Assembly (NCBI GenBank): GCA_031551275.1
Contig: JAVBNX010000013.1
Span: 62,001 to 126,000, forward strand
DNA from: JAVBMJ01 sp031551275
Lineage (GTDB): Bacteria > Bacteroidota > Bacteroidia > Bacteroidales > Rikenellaceae
Direction: 5' to 3'
Length of the DNA: 64,000 bases
Shown here: one piece after another, positions 41,348 through 49,670 of the stretch
Numbering within the stretch: position 1 is the stretch's first letter
Layout: the number at the start of each line of letters is the position of its first letter
Notes under the pieces: generated by a model
What the model saw: only the letters and a program-made list of their open reading frames with translations
Databases searched by the model: none
Told to the model about the DNA's origin: nothing
Translations under genes and position numbers: made by a program

Positions 41348-42970
41348 CTAATCGCGCTGCAACGGATTCTTTTTCGGGAAGCCGTCGATCAACTGGGTTT
41401 TGGACGGATTGGGGTTTTGGGCTTTGTAGCCATCGGTCAGCTCCTGCCACCGGGCGGCCATTTTTCCGACCCGCACGGGTTGCTCCGCGCTCAGGTCGCG
41501 GCTCTCGCCACGGTCCTTTTGAAGGTCGTACAAAGCCCAGTCGTATTTGCCGTCCAACTCGCTTGCCGTGATCTTCCAGCGGCCCTGGTGAAGGGCGTAG
41601 TTGCCCTCGTGGTTGAACCAGAGGTGGTCGCGTTTCAGGGCCGCGTCTTTGGCGAAAGAGGGCAGCAGGCTTAAGCCGTGGAGTTTGGGGTAGTCCTGCC
41701 CGGCGACGGCGTAGGGGTCGACGCCTGCCACCTCCAGAAAGGTGGGCAGCAAATCGATCAGATGGCCCGTGGCGTGGCGGATGCCGCCGCCCTGGCCCGT
41801 ATGGCCTTTCCAGTTGACGATCATCGGGGTCGAGATGCCGCCCTCGTGCACCCAGATCTTGCTGCGGCGCAAAGGGGTGTTTACCGCTGTGGCGAAGCCC
41901 GGGCCCAGGCACAAATGGGTGTAGCGCGATCCGGGACGCGCGTCCGGGTCGTGGCCCTCGCCGCGGATCATCATCTCGGCAGAGGCCCCGTTGTCGGAAA
42001 GGAAGATGATCAGCGTGTTGTCCAGGCGGCCGGATTGCCTCAGTTCGGCCAGCACGCGGCCGATCTCGCGGTCCATGCGGTGGACCATGGCGGCGTGGAT
42101 CTCCATCTTCATCGACTGGAAGGCCTTTTGTTCCGGGGTCAGATCGTCCCAGGGACCGGCCTGCATGACCTCGCCGGGGCCGTATTTTGCCAGCAACGAC
42201 GAGTCGGATTGGTAGTGCCAGCGGGCGTGGGGCTCCATATCGGCAAGGGGATAGTCGGCGAGGCCCAGCTCTTTGAGGCGCTTGCGGCGGTTCTCGCGCA
42301 ATTGGTCCCAGCCGCCGTCGTAGAGGCCCTTGTAAAAGTCGATGTCCTGTTGCGAGGCGTGCAGGGGGAAGTGGGGGGCCGTGTAGGTCAGATAGAGGAA
42401 GAAGGGGGAGTCGGGGGAGTCAGCCTCGTGGCGGCGCAACAGGTCGATGGCCCTATCGGTCGCCACGCGCTCCTGGAAATAATCTTTATCGCTGATTTCC
42501 ACGGGCCGGTCGTCGATCCGGTCTTGGGGGACATAGTGGCTCAATAGGTCGGTCGTGTTGTAGGAGTGGTCGAAGCCCGCGTCGGCGCAGGGGTTGGGGA
42601 TCTCGTGGACGTGCCACTTGCCCGAAAGGTAACACTTGTAACCCGCCGTGGAGAGGTAGTGGGGCATGGCCCTGGACCACCCTTCGGGGCGGTCGGCTGC
42701 CGAGGATCCGCGCACGGACTGGTAGTAGTAGCCCGTCATGATCGAGGCGCGGCTCGGCCAGGAGCGCGCCGTATTGTAAAAGTTGGTGTAGCGGATCCCG
42801 CCGTACCCCAGCGAGTCGATGTTCGGGGTGGAGATCTCGCCCCCGAAACACCCGGGGTCGGAAAAACCCATGTCGTCGGCGACGATCAGCAAAATGTTGG
42901 GCTTGGGCGCGGGTTGGGCGGCCAGGGCCAGGGAGGGGACGAGCAGGGTCGGGATCAGCAGGGCGCGCAT
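41348..42970 (-). CDS. Serine-type sulfatase (secreted)
   Basis: 540 residues, signal peptide ending ALAAQ. Alkaline-phosphatase fold with metal site ADDMGFSDPGCFGG and the formylglycine site ARSWPSRASIMTG, in which Ser70 replaces the usual Cys (S-x-P-S-R). Serine-type sulfatases are matured by the radical-SAM enzyme anSME, not found in this window. Further motifs: GKWHVHEIPN, FLSDNGASAEM, KIWVHEGGISTPMIV. Likely desulfates host or dietary glycans or aryl sulfates; specificity unknown. ATG 42970 chosen; a TACTTTTG -7 element lies at 42996-42989. Confidence 0.92.
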   Translation of the reverse strand: MRALLIPTLLVPSLALAAQPAPKPNILLIVADDMGFSDPGCFGGEISTPNIDSLGYGGIRYTNFYNTARSWPSRASIMTGYYYQSVRGSSAADRPEGWSRAMPHYLSTAGYKCYLSGKWHVHEIPNPCADAGFDHSYNTTDLLSHYVPQDRIDDRPVEISDKDYFQERVATDRAIDLLRRHEADSPDSPFFLYLTYTAPHFPLHASQQDIDFYKGLYDGGWDQLRENRRKRLKELGLADYPLADMEPHARWHYQSDSSLLAKYGPGEVMQAGPWDDLTPEQKAFQSMKMEIHAAMVHRMDREIGRVLAELRQSGRLDNTLIIFLSDNGASAEMMIRGEGHDPDARPGSRYTHLCLGPGFATAVNTPLRRSKIWVHEGGISTPMIVNWKGHTGQGGGIRHATGHLIDLLPTFLEVAGVDPYAVAGQDYPKLHGLSLLPSFAKDAALKRDHLWFNHEGNYALHQGRWKITASELDGKYDWALYDLQKDRGESRDLSAEQPVRVGKMAARWQELTDGYKAQNPNPSKTQLIDGFPKKNPLQRD

Positions 42971-43069
42971 AAAAGGAAGGCTTTTATGCAAAAGTAAGAA
43001 AAATCCGGCGGCTGCCTCGACAAAAATGTACCAAATAAGGGTAGAAGATGTTCCGCAGGGTAAGGGGGA

Positions 43070-43222
43070 TTATTCCTCTTTTTTGTGCCCGCAACCGCTG
43101 CAATCGCCGGTGCATCCCGAGCAGAGGTCCTCGGGGGAGTGGCGGCGGATCAGGCGGATAAGTTTCCAGATTACCCAGGCGGCCACCAGGCCACAAATAA
43201 TATAGACGATTACCAGTTGCAT
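43070..43222 (-). CDS. FeoB-associated Cys-rich membrane protein, 50 residues
   Basis: Short gene 10 nt downstream of feoAB. Reads MQLVIVYIICGLVAAWVIWK, a membrane segment, then a basic LIRLIRRHSPEDL and a cysteine cluster CSGCTGDCSGCGHKKEE (two CxxC pairs, with a fifth Cys between). Short cysteine-rich membrane proteins directly after feoB are known in several phyla and are thought to assist ferrous iron uptake, perhaps by binding iron at the pore exit. Almost certainly translated from the feoAB transcript. Confidence 0.85.
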   Translation of the reverse strand: MQLVIVYIICGLVAAWVIWKLIRLIRRHSPEDLCSGCTGDCSGCGHKKEE

Positions 43223-43232
43223 ACGCGCATTT

Positions 43233-45593
43233 TTACCACCACATGCTACCGATCTGGAAGACGGCGAAGGCGGCGAGCCAGGCTACAAATGTGTTATATA
43301 TTACAGAAAACAGAGCCCACCACCAACTTCCGGTCTCGGTCGCTATCGCGGCCAGCGAGGCCACGCAGGGGAAATACAGCAAAACGAATACCATAAACGC
43401 CAGGGCGATCACGGGGGTAAAATCGGGCTTGTCGGTCACGGGGTCGGGGGCGGCGATGCGCTTGGAGAGGACTTCGGTGTGGTCGCCGTCGCCGGTGTAG
43501 AGGACGCCCATTGTGCTGACGATCACTTCTTTGGCTGCCGTGCCGGAGAGCAGGGCAACGTTCGCTTTCCAGTTGAAGCCCAGGGGGGCGGTGGCGGGTT
43601 GGATCCATTGGCCGACGCGGCCCAGGTAGGAGTTTTCCATCGAGTGGGCGGCGGGGGTTTCCGGGGAGGCGGCAGGGCGGGGGAAGTAGCTTAAAAACCA
43701 GACGAGCACCGAGGCGACCAGGATGATGCCACCCATTTTGCGAAGGTATTGGGCGGCCTTGTCCCACATGTGGCGGGCTGTCGCCTTCAAAGTCGGCATG
43801 CGGTAGGGCGGAAGCTCCATCACGAAGGGGGTTTGGTCCTTCTTGAAGAAGAATTTGCGCAGCAGGCGGGCGGTAATCGCGGCGACCACGATCCCGAAGA
43901 CGTACAAACCGATCAGCACCAGGCCGGCGTGGTCGGGGAAAAAGACTCCCGCCAGAAGCAGGTAGACGGGCAGGCGCGCGCTGCACGAGATAAAGGGGTT
44001 GATCAGGACGGTGATGATGCGGCTCGAGTGGCTCTCGATGGTGCGCGAGGCCATGATCGCGGGGACGTTGCAGCCGAAGCCCATGATCAGCGGGATGAAC
44101 GACTTGCCGTGCAAACCCAGTCGGTGCATGATTTTGTCCATGATAAAGGCCGCGCGGGCCATGTAGCCCGAGTCCTCCATAAAGGAGATGAAGAAGTAGA
44201 GGATCAGTATGTTGGGCAGAAAGACGATCACGCCCCCCACCCCGCCGATTACCCCGTCGACGATCAAATCCCTCAACGGGCCCGGGTTCATCCACTCGCC
44301 CACCATGCGGGCCAGCCAGCCCACGCCCGCCTCGATCCACTCCATCGGGTAGGCCCCGACGATGAAGGTGGCCTCGAACATGATCCACATCAGCAGCAGA
44401 AAGACCGGGAAGCCGATTACCTTGTTGGTAACCAGCGCGTCGATGGCCCGGGTGGTCTGTTTCTCCTCGACCGCAGCCGGGGTATAGGTCTCGCGCAAAG
44501 CCCCGGCGATAAAGCCGTACTTGGCCCCGGTGATCGCGCTCTGGGGATCCTCGCCCAGCTCGCTTTTGATGTGGCGGGCGGCCCTTTCGCGCTCCCCGGC
44601 GGGGTAGCAACCCTCCTGCTTGAGGTACTTTTCGACCTCGGGGTCGCCTTCTAGAAATTTGATAGCCAAATAGCGCGGGGAGTAGTTCTTATCCAGCGAG
44701 GGGTCGGCCTTGATGACCTCCTTGATCTGCTCGATGCCCTCCTCGATGGGGTGGCCGTGGTTGATGTGGATGTGGCGCACGCTCTGCTCGCGGTTCTCGA
44801 ATACCTTGATCACCGTGTCGAACAAAGCCTTGATCCCCTTGCCGGTGCGTGAGACCGTGGGCACGAAGGGGACGCCCAACATCTCGCCAAGCTCCTTGTA
44901 GTCGAGCCTTGCGCCGGACACCACCAGTTCGTCGTACATGTTCAAAGCGACGACCAGCCTCTGGTCCATATCGATCAGCTCGGTGGTCAGGTAGAGGTTG
45001 CGCTCCAGGTTGGAGGCGGCCACCACGTTGACGATCACGTCGGGCGGGTTGTCGACCAGGTGCTGGCGCACGAAACGCTCCTCGGGACTGTATGCCGACA
45101 GGGCGTAGGTGCCCGGCAGGTCGTAGAGCACGATCCGGTAGCCCCCGTGGACGAAGTGGCCCCGCGTGGCGTCGACCGTCACGCCGCTGTAATTGCCCAC
45201 GTGCTGGCGGCTGCCCGAGGCGGCGTTGAACAATGAACTCTTGCCGCAATTCGGGTTGCCGACCAACGCGACATTGATCGTGCGCGCCTCGGGGTCGGGA
45301 AGGTGGCGCAGGACGATCTCCGACAACTCTTCCAGGGGGGTGGCAGGGTCGGGAATGGGCATGGTTGGGTCCTGCTCGATTACCTCGACCATCGAGGCCT
45401 CCGAAGCGCGCAGGGAGACCTCGTAGCCCATTACCTTGTAGACGATCGGGTCCTTCAGGGGCGCGTTCAGGATTACCTCCACGCGCTGCCCGCGCACAAA
45501 GCCCATCTCCATCACGCGCTTGCGGAAAGCGCCGTGGCCGAGGACCTTGACGATGATGCCGGAGTGGCCGGTGGGCAGTTCGGAGAGTTTCAT
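43233..45593 (-). CDS. feoB: Fused FeoA-FeoB ferrous iron transporter
   Basis: 786-residue fusion. Residues 1-73 are an SH3-like FeoA domain (MKLSELPTGHSGIIVKVLGHG); residues ~105-270 are the G-protein domain with G1 GNPNCGKSS (112-120), the VDATRGHF/DLPGTYALSAYSPEE G2-G3 region and NMYDEL; then the regulatory helical domain and eight or so membrane segments with Gate motifs (FLPNILILYFFISFMEDSGYMARAAF, GFGCNVPAIMASRTI). FeoAB fusions are frequent in Bacteroidota. A TATCTTTG element at 45607-45600 ends 6 nt before the ATG. No Fur box was recognised. Confidence 0.95.
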   Translation of the reverse strand: MKLSELPTGHSGIIVKVLGHGAFRKRVMEMGFVRGQRVEVILNAPLKDPIVYKVMGYEVSLRASEASMVEVIEQDPTMPIPDPATPLEELSEIVLRHLPDPEARTINVALVGNPNCGKSSLFNAASGSRQHVGNYSGVTVDATRGHFVHGGYRIVLYDLPGTYALSAYSPEERFVRQHLVDNPPDVIVNVVAASNLERNLYLTTELIDMDQRLVVALNMYDELVVSGARLDYKELGEMLGVPFVPTVSRTGKGIKALFDTVIKVFENREQSVRHIHINHGHPIEEGIEQIKEVIKADPSLDKNYSPRYLAIKFLEGDPEVEKYLKQEGCYPAGERERAARHIKSELGEDPQSAITGAKYGFIAGALRETYTPAAVEEKQTTRAIDALVTNKVIGFPVFLLLMWIMFEATFIVGAYPMEWIEAGVGWLARMVGEWMNPGPLRDLIVDGVIGGVGGVIVFLPNILILYFFISFMEDSGYMARAAFIMDKIMHRLGLHGKSFIPLIMGFGCNVPAIMASRTIESHSSRIITVLINPFISCSARLPVYLLLAGVFFPDHAGLVLIGLYVFGIVVAAITARLLRKFFFKKDQTPFVMELPPYRMPTLKATARHMWDKAAQYLRKMGGIILVASVLVWFLSYFPRPAASPETPAAHSMENSYLGRVGQWIQPATAPLGFNWKANVALLSGTAAKEVIVSTMGVLYTGDGDHTEVLSKRIAAPDPVTDKPDFTPVIALAFMVFVLLYFPCVASLAAIATETGSWWWALFSVIYNTFVAWLAAFAVFQIGSMWW

Positions 45594-45693
45594 GGTTGGC
45601 AAAGATAGGAAATTAAACGACAGATTCGTTCGGGGGAGTACCTGCAAATGGGTATCGGGGGGGTATAAAATCGCATATTATTAGGTAGGGGCA

Positions 45694-45724
45694 TTTGTTT
45701 TGCCATAAATGTTTTTTATCTTTG
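45694..45724 (+). promoter_or_regulatory. Promoter of rpsA
   Basis: TTTG (45694-45697), 19-nt spacer, TATCTTTG (45717-45724). The leader of about 62 nt contains a small hairpin TTTCCC-tacgc-GGGAAA (45731-45747). Ribosomal protein S1 represses its own translation in other bacteria, so this leader may be a target; that is inference. Confidence 0.75.
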
Positions 45725-45791
45725 CAGGCTTTTCCCTACGCGGGAAATCTATAAATAATGTCCAACTAATTAGTTTACAGCAACAAACAAC

Positions 45792-48008
45792 ATGGAAGAG
45801 AACAAAGACCTGCAACCTGAAATCGAAGCTGCCGCAGTAGCTCCCGAGATCGAGGCCGCACCCGCAACCCCCGAATTGGAGGCTGCACCCGTAACCGAAG
45901 AGCTGCCCGCCGCAGAGCCCGTAGCCGAAATCGCCGCAGAAGAGGCTCCCGCCGCAGAAGCAGCTCCCGAAGCCGCTTTCGAGGCCGAGCCCGAAGTCAA
46001 AAAGGAGAAGACTCCCAAAGCCGCGAAAAAAGAGGCTGCCGCAGCCGAAGCGCCCGTGAAGGTTTCCAACGAAAACTTCGACTGGAACGCATTTGAAAGC
46101 GAATCCGCACTCTACGACAAGGACAAAGACGCCATCGCCGAGCAGTATGACCAGACCCTGTCCAAAGTACAGGTGGGCGAAGTGGTCGAAGGGACCGTCG
46201 TCAACGTGGGCAAACGCGAAGTGGTGGTCAACATCGGTTACAAATCGGAAGGTTTGGTGGCCGTCAGCGAATTCCGCTACAACCCCGAACTGGCCGTCGG
46301 TGAAAAGGTCGAAGTCTATATCGAAAGCGCGGAAGACAAGAAAGGTCAGCTCGTGCTTTCGCACAAAAAAGCGCGCCAGCTGCGCAGCTGGGACCGCGTC
46401 AACGAGGCGATGGAGAAGGACGAGATCATCAAGGGTTACGTCAAGTGCCGCACCAAGGGCGGTATGATCGTCGACGTATTCGGCATCGAGGCTTTCCTGC
46501 CCGGTTCGCAGATCGACGTGAAACCCATCCGCGACTACGATATCTACGTGGACAAAACCATGGAATTCAAGGTGGTCAAGATCAACCAGGAGTTCCGCAA
46601 CGTTGTCGTCTCCCACAAGGCCCTGATCGAAGCCGAGCTCGAACTCCAGAAGAAGGAGATCATGTCCAAGCTCGAAAAAGGCCAGATCCTGGAAGGGACC
46701 GTCAAGAACATCACCACCTACGGCGTATTCATCGACTTGGGCGGCGTGGACGGCCTGATCCACATGACCGACCTGAGCTGGGGCCGCGTAACGCACCCCG
46801 AAGAGGTCGTTCAACTCGACCAGAAGCTCAACGTCGTTATCCTCGATTTCGACGACCAGAAAAAGCGTATCGCTTTGGGTCTGAAGCAACTCACCCCGCA
46901 CCCCTGGGAGGCGCTGGACGCCAACCTCAAAGTGGGCGACAAGGTAAAGGGCAAAGTGGTCGTGATCGCCGATTACGGCGCGTTCGTGGAGATCGCTCCC
47001 GGCGTCGAGGGTCTGATCCACGTGAGCGAAATGTCCTGGAGCCAGCACCTGCGGTCGGCGCAGGAGTTCCTCAAGGTGGGCGAGGAGATAGAAGCCGTCA
47101 TTTTGACCCTCGACCGCGAGGAGCGCAAGATGTCGCTCGGGATCAAGCAACTCTCGTCCGACCCCTGGGAAGGCATCGAGGAGAAGTATCCCGTCGGCTC
47201 GCGCCACACCGCCAAGGTGCGTAACTTCACCAACTTCGGCGTATTCGTTGAGATCGCAGAGGGCATCGACGGATTGATCCACATCTCCGACCTGTCGTGG
47301 ACCAAGAAGATCAAGCACCCGGCCGAGTTCACCCACATCGGGGACCCGATCGACGTGATCGTCCTGGAAGTCGACAAGGAGAACCGCAGGCTCAGCCTCG
47401 GCCACAAGCAACTCGAAGAGAACCCCTGGAATGAACTCGAAAACCAATACTACGTCGATTCGATCCACCAGGGCACCATCACCGAGATCAACGAGAAAGG
47501 CGCACTGGTCTCCCTGGGCGACGGCATCGAAGGCTTCGCAGGCCTGCGCCAGATCGTCAAAGAGGACGGCACCAGCGCCAAAGTGGGCGAGACCCTCGAA
47601 TTCAAGGTGACCGAGTTCTCGAAGGCTACCCGCCGCATCTCGCTGTCGCACAGCCGCATCAAGGAAGATGTCCGCCGTGCAGAAGAGGGCGTGGCCATCA
47701 AGAACGAGCGCAAGGCTCAGTCCGACACCCAGGCCTCGATGAAGAAGCTCAACGCTTCGGTCGAGAAGACCACGCTGGGCGATTTGGCCGGTCTGGCCGA
47801 GTTGAAGGCCAAGCTGGAGAACGCCGAGGCCAAGGCCAAGAAGGCTCCCGCCAAGAAAGCAGAGGCTGCTGAAGAGGCTCCCGTAGAAGAGGCTCCCGTA
47901 GAAGAAGCTCCCGCCGCTGAAGCCAAGCCCAAGAAAGCTCCCGCCAAGAAAGCCAAGGCCGCAGAGGCCGAAGCAGAGGCACCCGCAGAGCCCGCAGCCG
48001 AGGAATAA
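45792..48008 (+). CDS. rpsA: 30S ribosomal protein S1 with long low-complexity tails
   Basis: 738 residues. Six S1 RNA-binding domains start near residues 124, 209, 296, 380, 466 and 554 (for example GTVKNITTYGVFIDLGGVDG). Residues 1-100 are Glu/Ala/Pro-rich and acidic; residues ~665-738 repeat KKAPAKKA and APVEEAP blocks. The domain core is as long as in other Bacteroidota; the tails make it longer. S1 brings mRNA to the 30S subunit, which matters in a phylum that mostly lacks Shine-Dalgarno pairing. Own promoter and terminator. Confidence 0.96.
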   Translation: MEENKDLQPEIEAAAVAPEIEAAPATPELEAAPVTEELPAAEPVAEIAAEEAPAAEAAPEAAFEAEPEVKKEKTPKAAKKEAAAAEAPVKVSNENFDWNAFESESALYDKDKDAIAEQYDQTLSKVQVGEVVEGTVVNVGKREVVVNIGYKSEGLVAVSEFRYNPELAVGEKVEVYIESAEDKKGQLVLSHKKARQLRSWDRVNEAMEKDEIIKGYVKCRTKGGMIVDVFGIEAFLPGSQIDVKPIRDYDIYVDKTMEFKVVKINQEFRNVVVSHKALIEAELELQKKEIMSKLEKGQILEGTVKNITTYGVFIDLGGVDGLIHMTDLSWGRVTHPEEVVQLDQKLNVVILDFDDQKKRIALGLKQLTPHPWEALDANLKVGDKVKGKVVVIADYGAFVEIAPGVEGLIHVSEMSWSQHLRSAQEFLKVGEEIEAVILTLDREERKMSLGIKQLSSDPWEGIEEKYPVGSRHTAKVRNFTNFGVFVEIAEGIDGLIHISDLSWTKKIKHPAEFTHIGDPIDVIVLEVDKENRRLSLGHKQLEENPWNELENQYYVDSIHQGTITEINEKGALVSLGDGIEGFAGLRQIVKEDGTSAKVGETLEFKVTEFSKATRRISLSHSRIKEDVRRAEEGVAIKNERKAQSDTQASMKKLNASVEKTTLGDLAGLAELKAKLENAEAKAKKAPAKKAEAAEEAPVEEAPVEEAPAAEAKPKKAPAKKAKAAEAEAEAPAEPAAEE

Positions 48009-48032
48009 ATCGGCAGCGGATCCATAATTCGG

Positions 48033-48065
48033 AAAACGGCGGAGAACAATCTCCGCCGTTTTTTA
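48033..48065 (+). terminator. Intrinsic terminator of rpsA
   Basis: Perfect 12-bp stem AAAACGGCGGAG/CTCCGCCGTTTT, 6-nt loop AACAAT, and a T-rich tail. The tail runs straight into TATTTTTG (48066-48073), the -7 element of the next gene, so one stretch serves as both terminator tail and promoter. Confidence 0.9.
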
Positions 48066-48073
48066 TATTTTTG
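48066..48073 (+). promoter_or_regulatory. -7 element (TATTTTTG) 4 nt before the GNAT gene ATG
   Basis: TAnnTTTG ending exactly 4 nt before ATG 48078, as for ung and the FKBP lipoprotein. The -33 region lies inside the rpsA terminator stem and has no TTTG. Confidence 0.5.
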
Positions 48074-48077
48074 CGCC

Positions 48078-48614
48078 ATGGAATTTATCGAAGCGACAAG
48101 GGAGGACATTCCCGTTATCCGGGAGATGGTGGAGGTGGTGTGGCCGCACACGTTCGAGCAGATGCTCTCCAAAGAGCAGATCGACTACATGATGGACATG
48201 ATGTACAGCGAGGAGGCGATCAAGCAGCAGTTCGACGAGGGGCACAGGTACATCCTGGCCCGCAGGGACGGCCAATGGATGGGCTACATGGCCTACCAGC
48301 ACGATTACGAGCCGGGCAAGACCAAGTTGCACAAGATCTACGTCATGCCCGCCGCGCAGGGGACCGGGCTGGGGAAAACCTACGTGGAAATGCTGTGCGG
48401 GATCGTCCGCAAAAACGACAACGACACGATCAGGCTGAACGTCAACCGCGACAACAGCAAGGCGGTCGGGTTTTACCACAAGCTGGGCTTCAAGGTCGTA
48501 TTCCGGGGCGATTTCGAGATCGGGCAGGGATATTTGATGACCGACTACATCATGGAGATGGATGTCCCGCGGGACGGGAGCCTGCCGCCCAAGCAGCCCG
48601 GGTGGATCGAGTAG
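48078..48614 (+). CDS. GNAT-family N-acetyltransferase
   Basis: 178-residue acetyl-CoA-dependent acetyltransferase. Acetyl-CoA motif A: LHKIYVMPAAQGTGLGKTYVEML, then RLNVNRDNSKAVGFYHKLGFKVV (motif B), ending EMDVPRDGSLPPKQPGW. Resembles the ribosomal/spermine-type GNATs of unknown target. Standalone gene between rpsA and the convergent CvfB-like gene, with a very short or absent leader. Confidence 0.9.
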   Translation: MEFIEATREDIPVIREMVEVVWPHTFEQMLSKEQIDYMMDMMYSEEAIKQQFDEGHRYILARRDGQWMGYMAYQHDYEPGKTKLHKIYVMPAAQGTGLGKTYVEMLCGIVRKNDNDTIRLNVNRDNSKAVGFYHKLGFKVVFRGDFEIGQGYLMTDYIMEMDVPRDGSLPPKQPGWIE

Positions 48615-48690
48615 CGGGCAGGGGTTGAACAGCAGCCGGGACCGGGTAGGCCGGGCCGGGAAGCGACCCGCAGCGGCCGGGAATTACGAT

Positions 48691-49524
48691 TTAGATTTTT
48701 TCGAGGCGGTCGGGGAAGATCTTTACCTTTCCCTCTTTGAGCAATTTGCCTGCGGTGCGCTTGAAGAGCTTTTTGCTCATCCTGGCGACCTGGGCGATCT
48801 GATCCGGGGTGGAGTCGTCGCCGATGGGGAGCTTGCCGCCGTGGTGCTCCAGCAGGGCCAGCAGGATCTCCGCCGAGCGCTGCAACTGGTCGATGCCCGC
48901 CTTTTGCAGCGAGATATCCATGCGCTTGTCGTCGGTAATGCGCATCACGTAGGCCGTGGTCTTATCGCCGATGGCGATCGGGCGGAAGATCTGGTTGTGG
49001 TAGAGCATGCCCCAGAAACGGCCGTTGACCACCACGCGAAAGCCTTTCGGGGTCTCCAGCGCGACGAAGACCTCGACCTGCTGGCCGGGTTTGAGGTCCA
49101 GCCCCTCATTGTTGATGTAGTCCTTCAGGTGCATGGTCGCCACGGCGCGGCCGCTCTTCTCGTCGAGGTAGATGTAGACCGGAAGCCAGAGGCCCACCTC
49201 GACCGCGCCCACCTGGTTGCGGTTGGGCAGGAACAGCTGCTTGGCCTCGATGCCCCAGTCCAGGAAAGCGCCGTGGATCGTCTTATCCATTACCTGCATC
49301 ATGGCGGTCTGGCCGACGACCGCTTTGGGCGTCTCTGTGGTGGCCACGGGGCGGTTTTCGGAGTCGTGGTAGACGAAGACCTCCTTCCCGTCGCCCGGTT
49401 TGTCGGACAGGGAGACGTATTTGTTGGGCAGCAGGATCTCGTTCTCCTCGCTGTCGGCTAAATAAAGGCCATGCGGAGAGATACGGCTTACTGTTAATTT
49501 GTGGACACTGCCGGCTGTGATCAT
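48691..49524 (-). CDS. CvfB-like S1-domain RNA-binding protein
   Basis: 277 residues made of tandem S1/OB-like folds and a C-terminal winged-helix-like part (PDQIAQVARMSKKLFKRTAGKLLKEGKVKI), the architecture of CvfB/YitL. Motifs such as HGLYLADSEENEILLPNKYV and GAFLDWGIEAKQLFLPNRNQ mark the S1 units. Probably binds RNA; in Gram-positives CvfB affects virulence-gene expression, but a role here is not known. ATG 49524 chosen; the extension upstream crosses the promoter. Confidence 0.85.
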   Translation of the reverse strand: MITAGSVHKLTVSRISPHGLYLADSEENEILLPNKYVSLSDKPGDGKEVFVYHDSENRPVATTETPKAVVGQTAMMQVMDKTIHGAFLDWGIEAKQLFLPNRNQVGAVEVGLWLPVYIYLDEKSGRAVATMHLKDYINNEGLDLKPGQQVEVFVALETPKGFRVVVNGRFWGMLYHNQIFRPIAIGDKTTAYVMRITDDKRMDISLQKAGIDQLQRSAEILLALLEHHGGKLPIGDDSTPDQIAQVARMSKKLFKRTAGKLLKEGKVKIFPDRLEKI

Positions 49525-49541
49525 AGTGCGGTAATTTGGTG

Positions 49542-49572
49542 CAAAGCTACGGCTTTTGCAAAGTTTATGCAA
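49542..49572 (-). promoter_or_regulatory. Promoter of the CvfB-like gene
   Basis: Minus strand TTG (49572-49570), 20-nt spacer, TAGCTTTG (49549-49542), then 17 nt to the ATG. On the plus strand TATCTTTG (49635-49642) is the -7 candidate of the divergent lytic transglycosylase gene. Confidence 0.7.
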
Positions 49573-49670
49573 TCTTTAGATAAGATAAATGCGCTTCGGC
49601 AATTTATGCAGATCGAATTGCGTTCAGCTTTTATTATCTTTGTAGGATATTTTCGTTTAATGGATGCGCG

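Noticed and set aside
40482..41912. Extension of the tRNA methyltransferase frame to 476 codons
   Set aside because: The extra N-terminal 196 codons lie antisense to the sulfatase, whereas MTRDFRFKRF at 41324 matches the family start.
42970..42991. Upstream TTG start of the sulfatase
   Set aside because: It overlaps the TACTTTTG promoter element (42996-42989); ATG 42970 directly precedes a good signal peptide.
45681..47651. A 656-codon open frame antisense to rpsA
   Set aside because: Repeats of Phe/Asp/Val mirror the S1 repeats on the other strand. No start site or promoter, and the sense strand is certain.
47860..48000. Frameshift or assembly artefact in the rpsA tail
   Set aside because: The frame is continuous to a stop followed by a perfect terminator, and tandem Lys/Ala/Glu tails are plausible.
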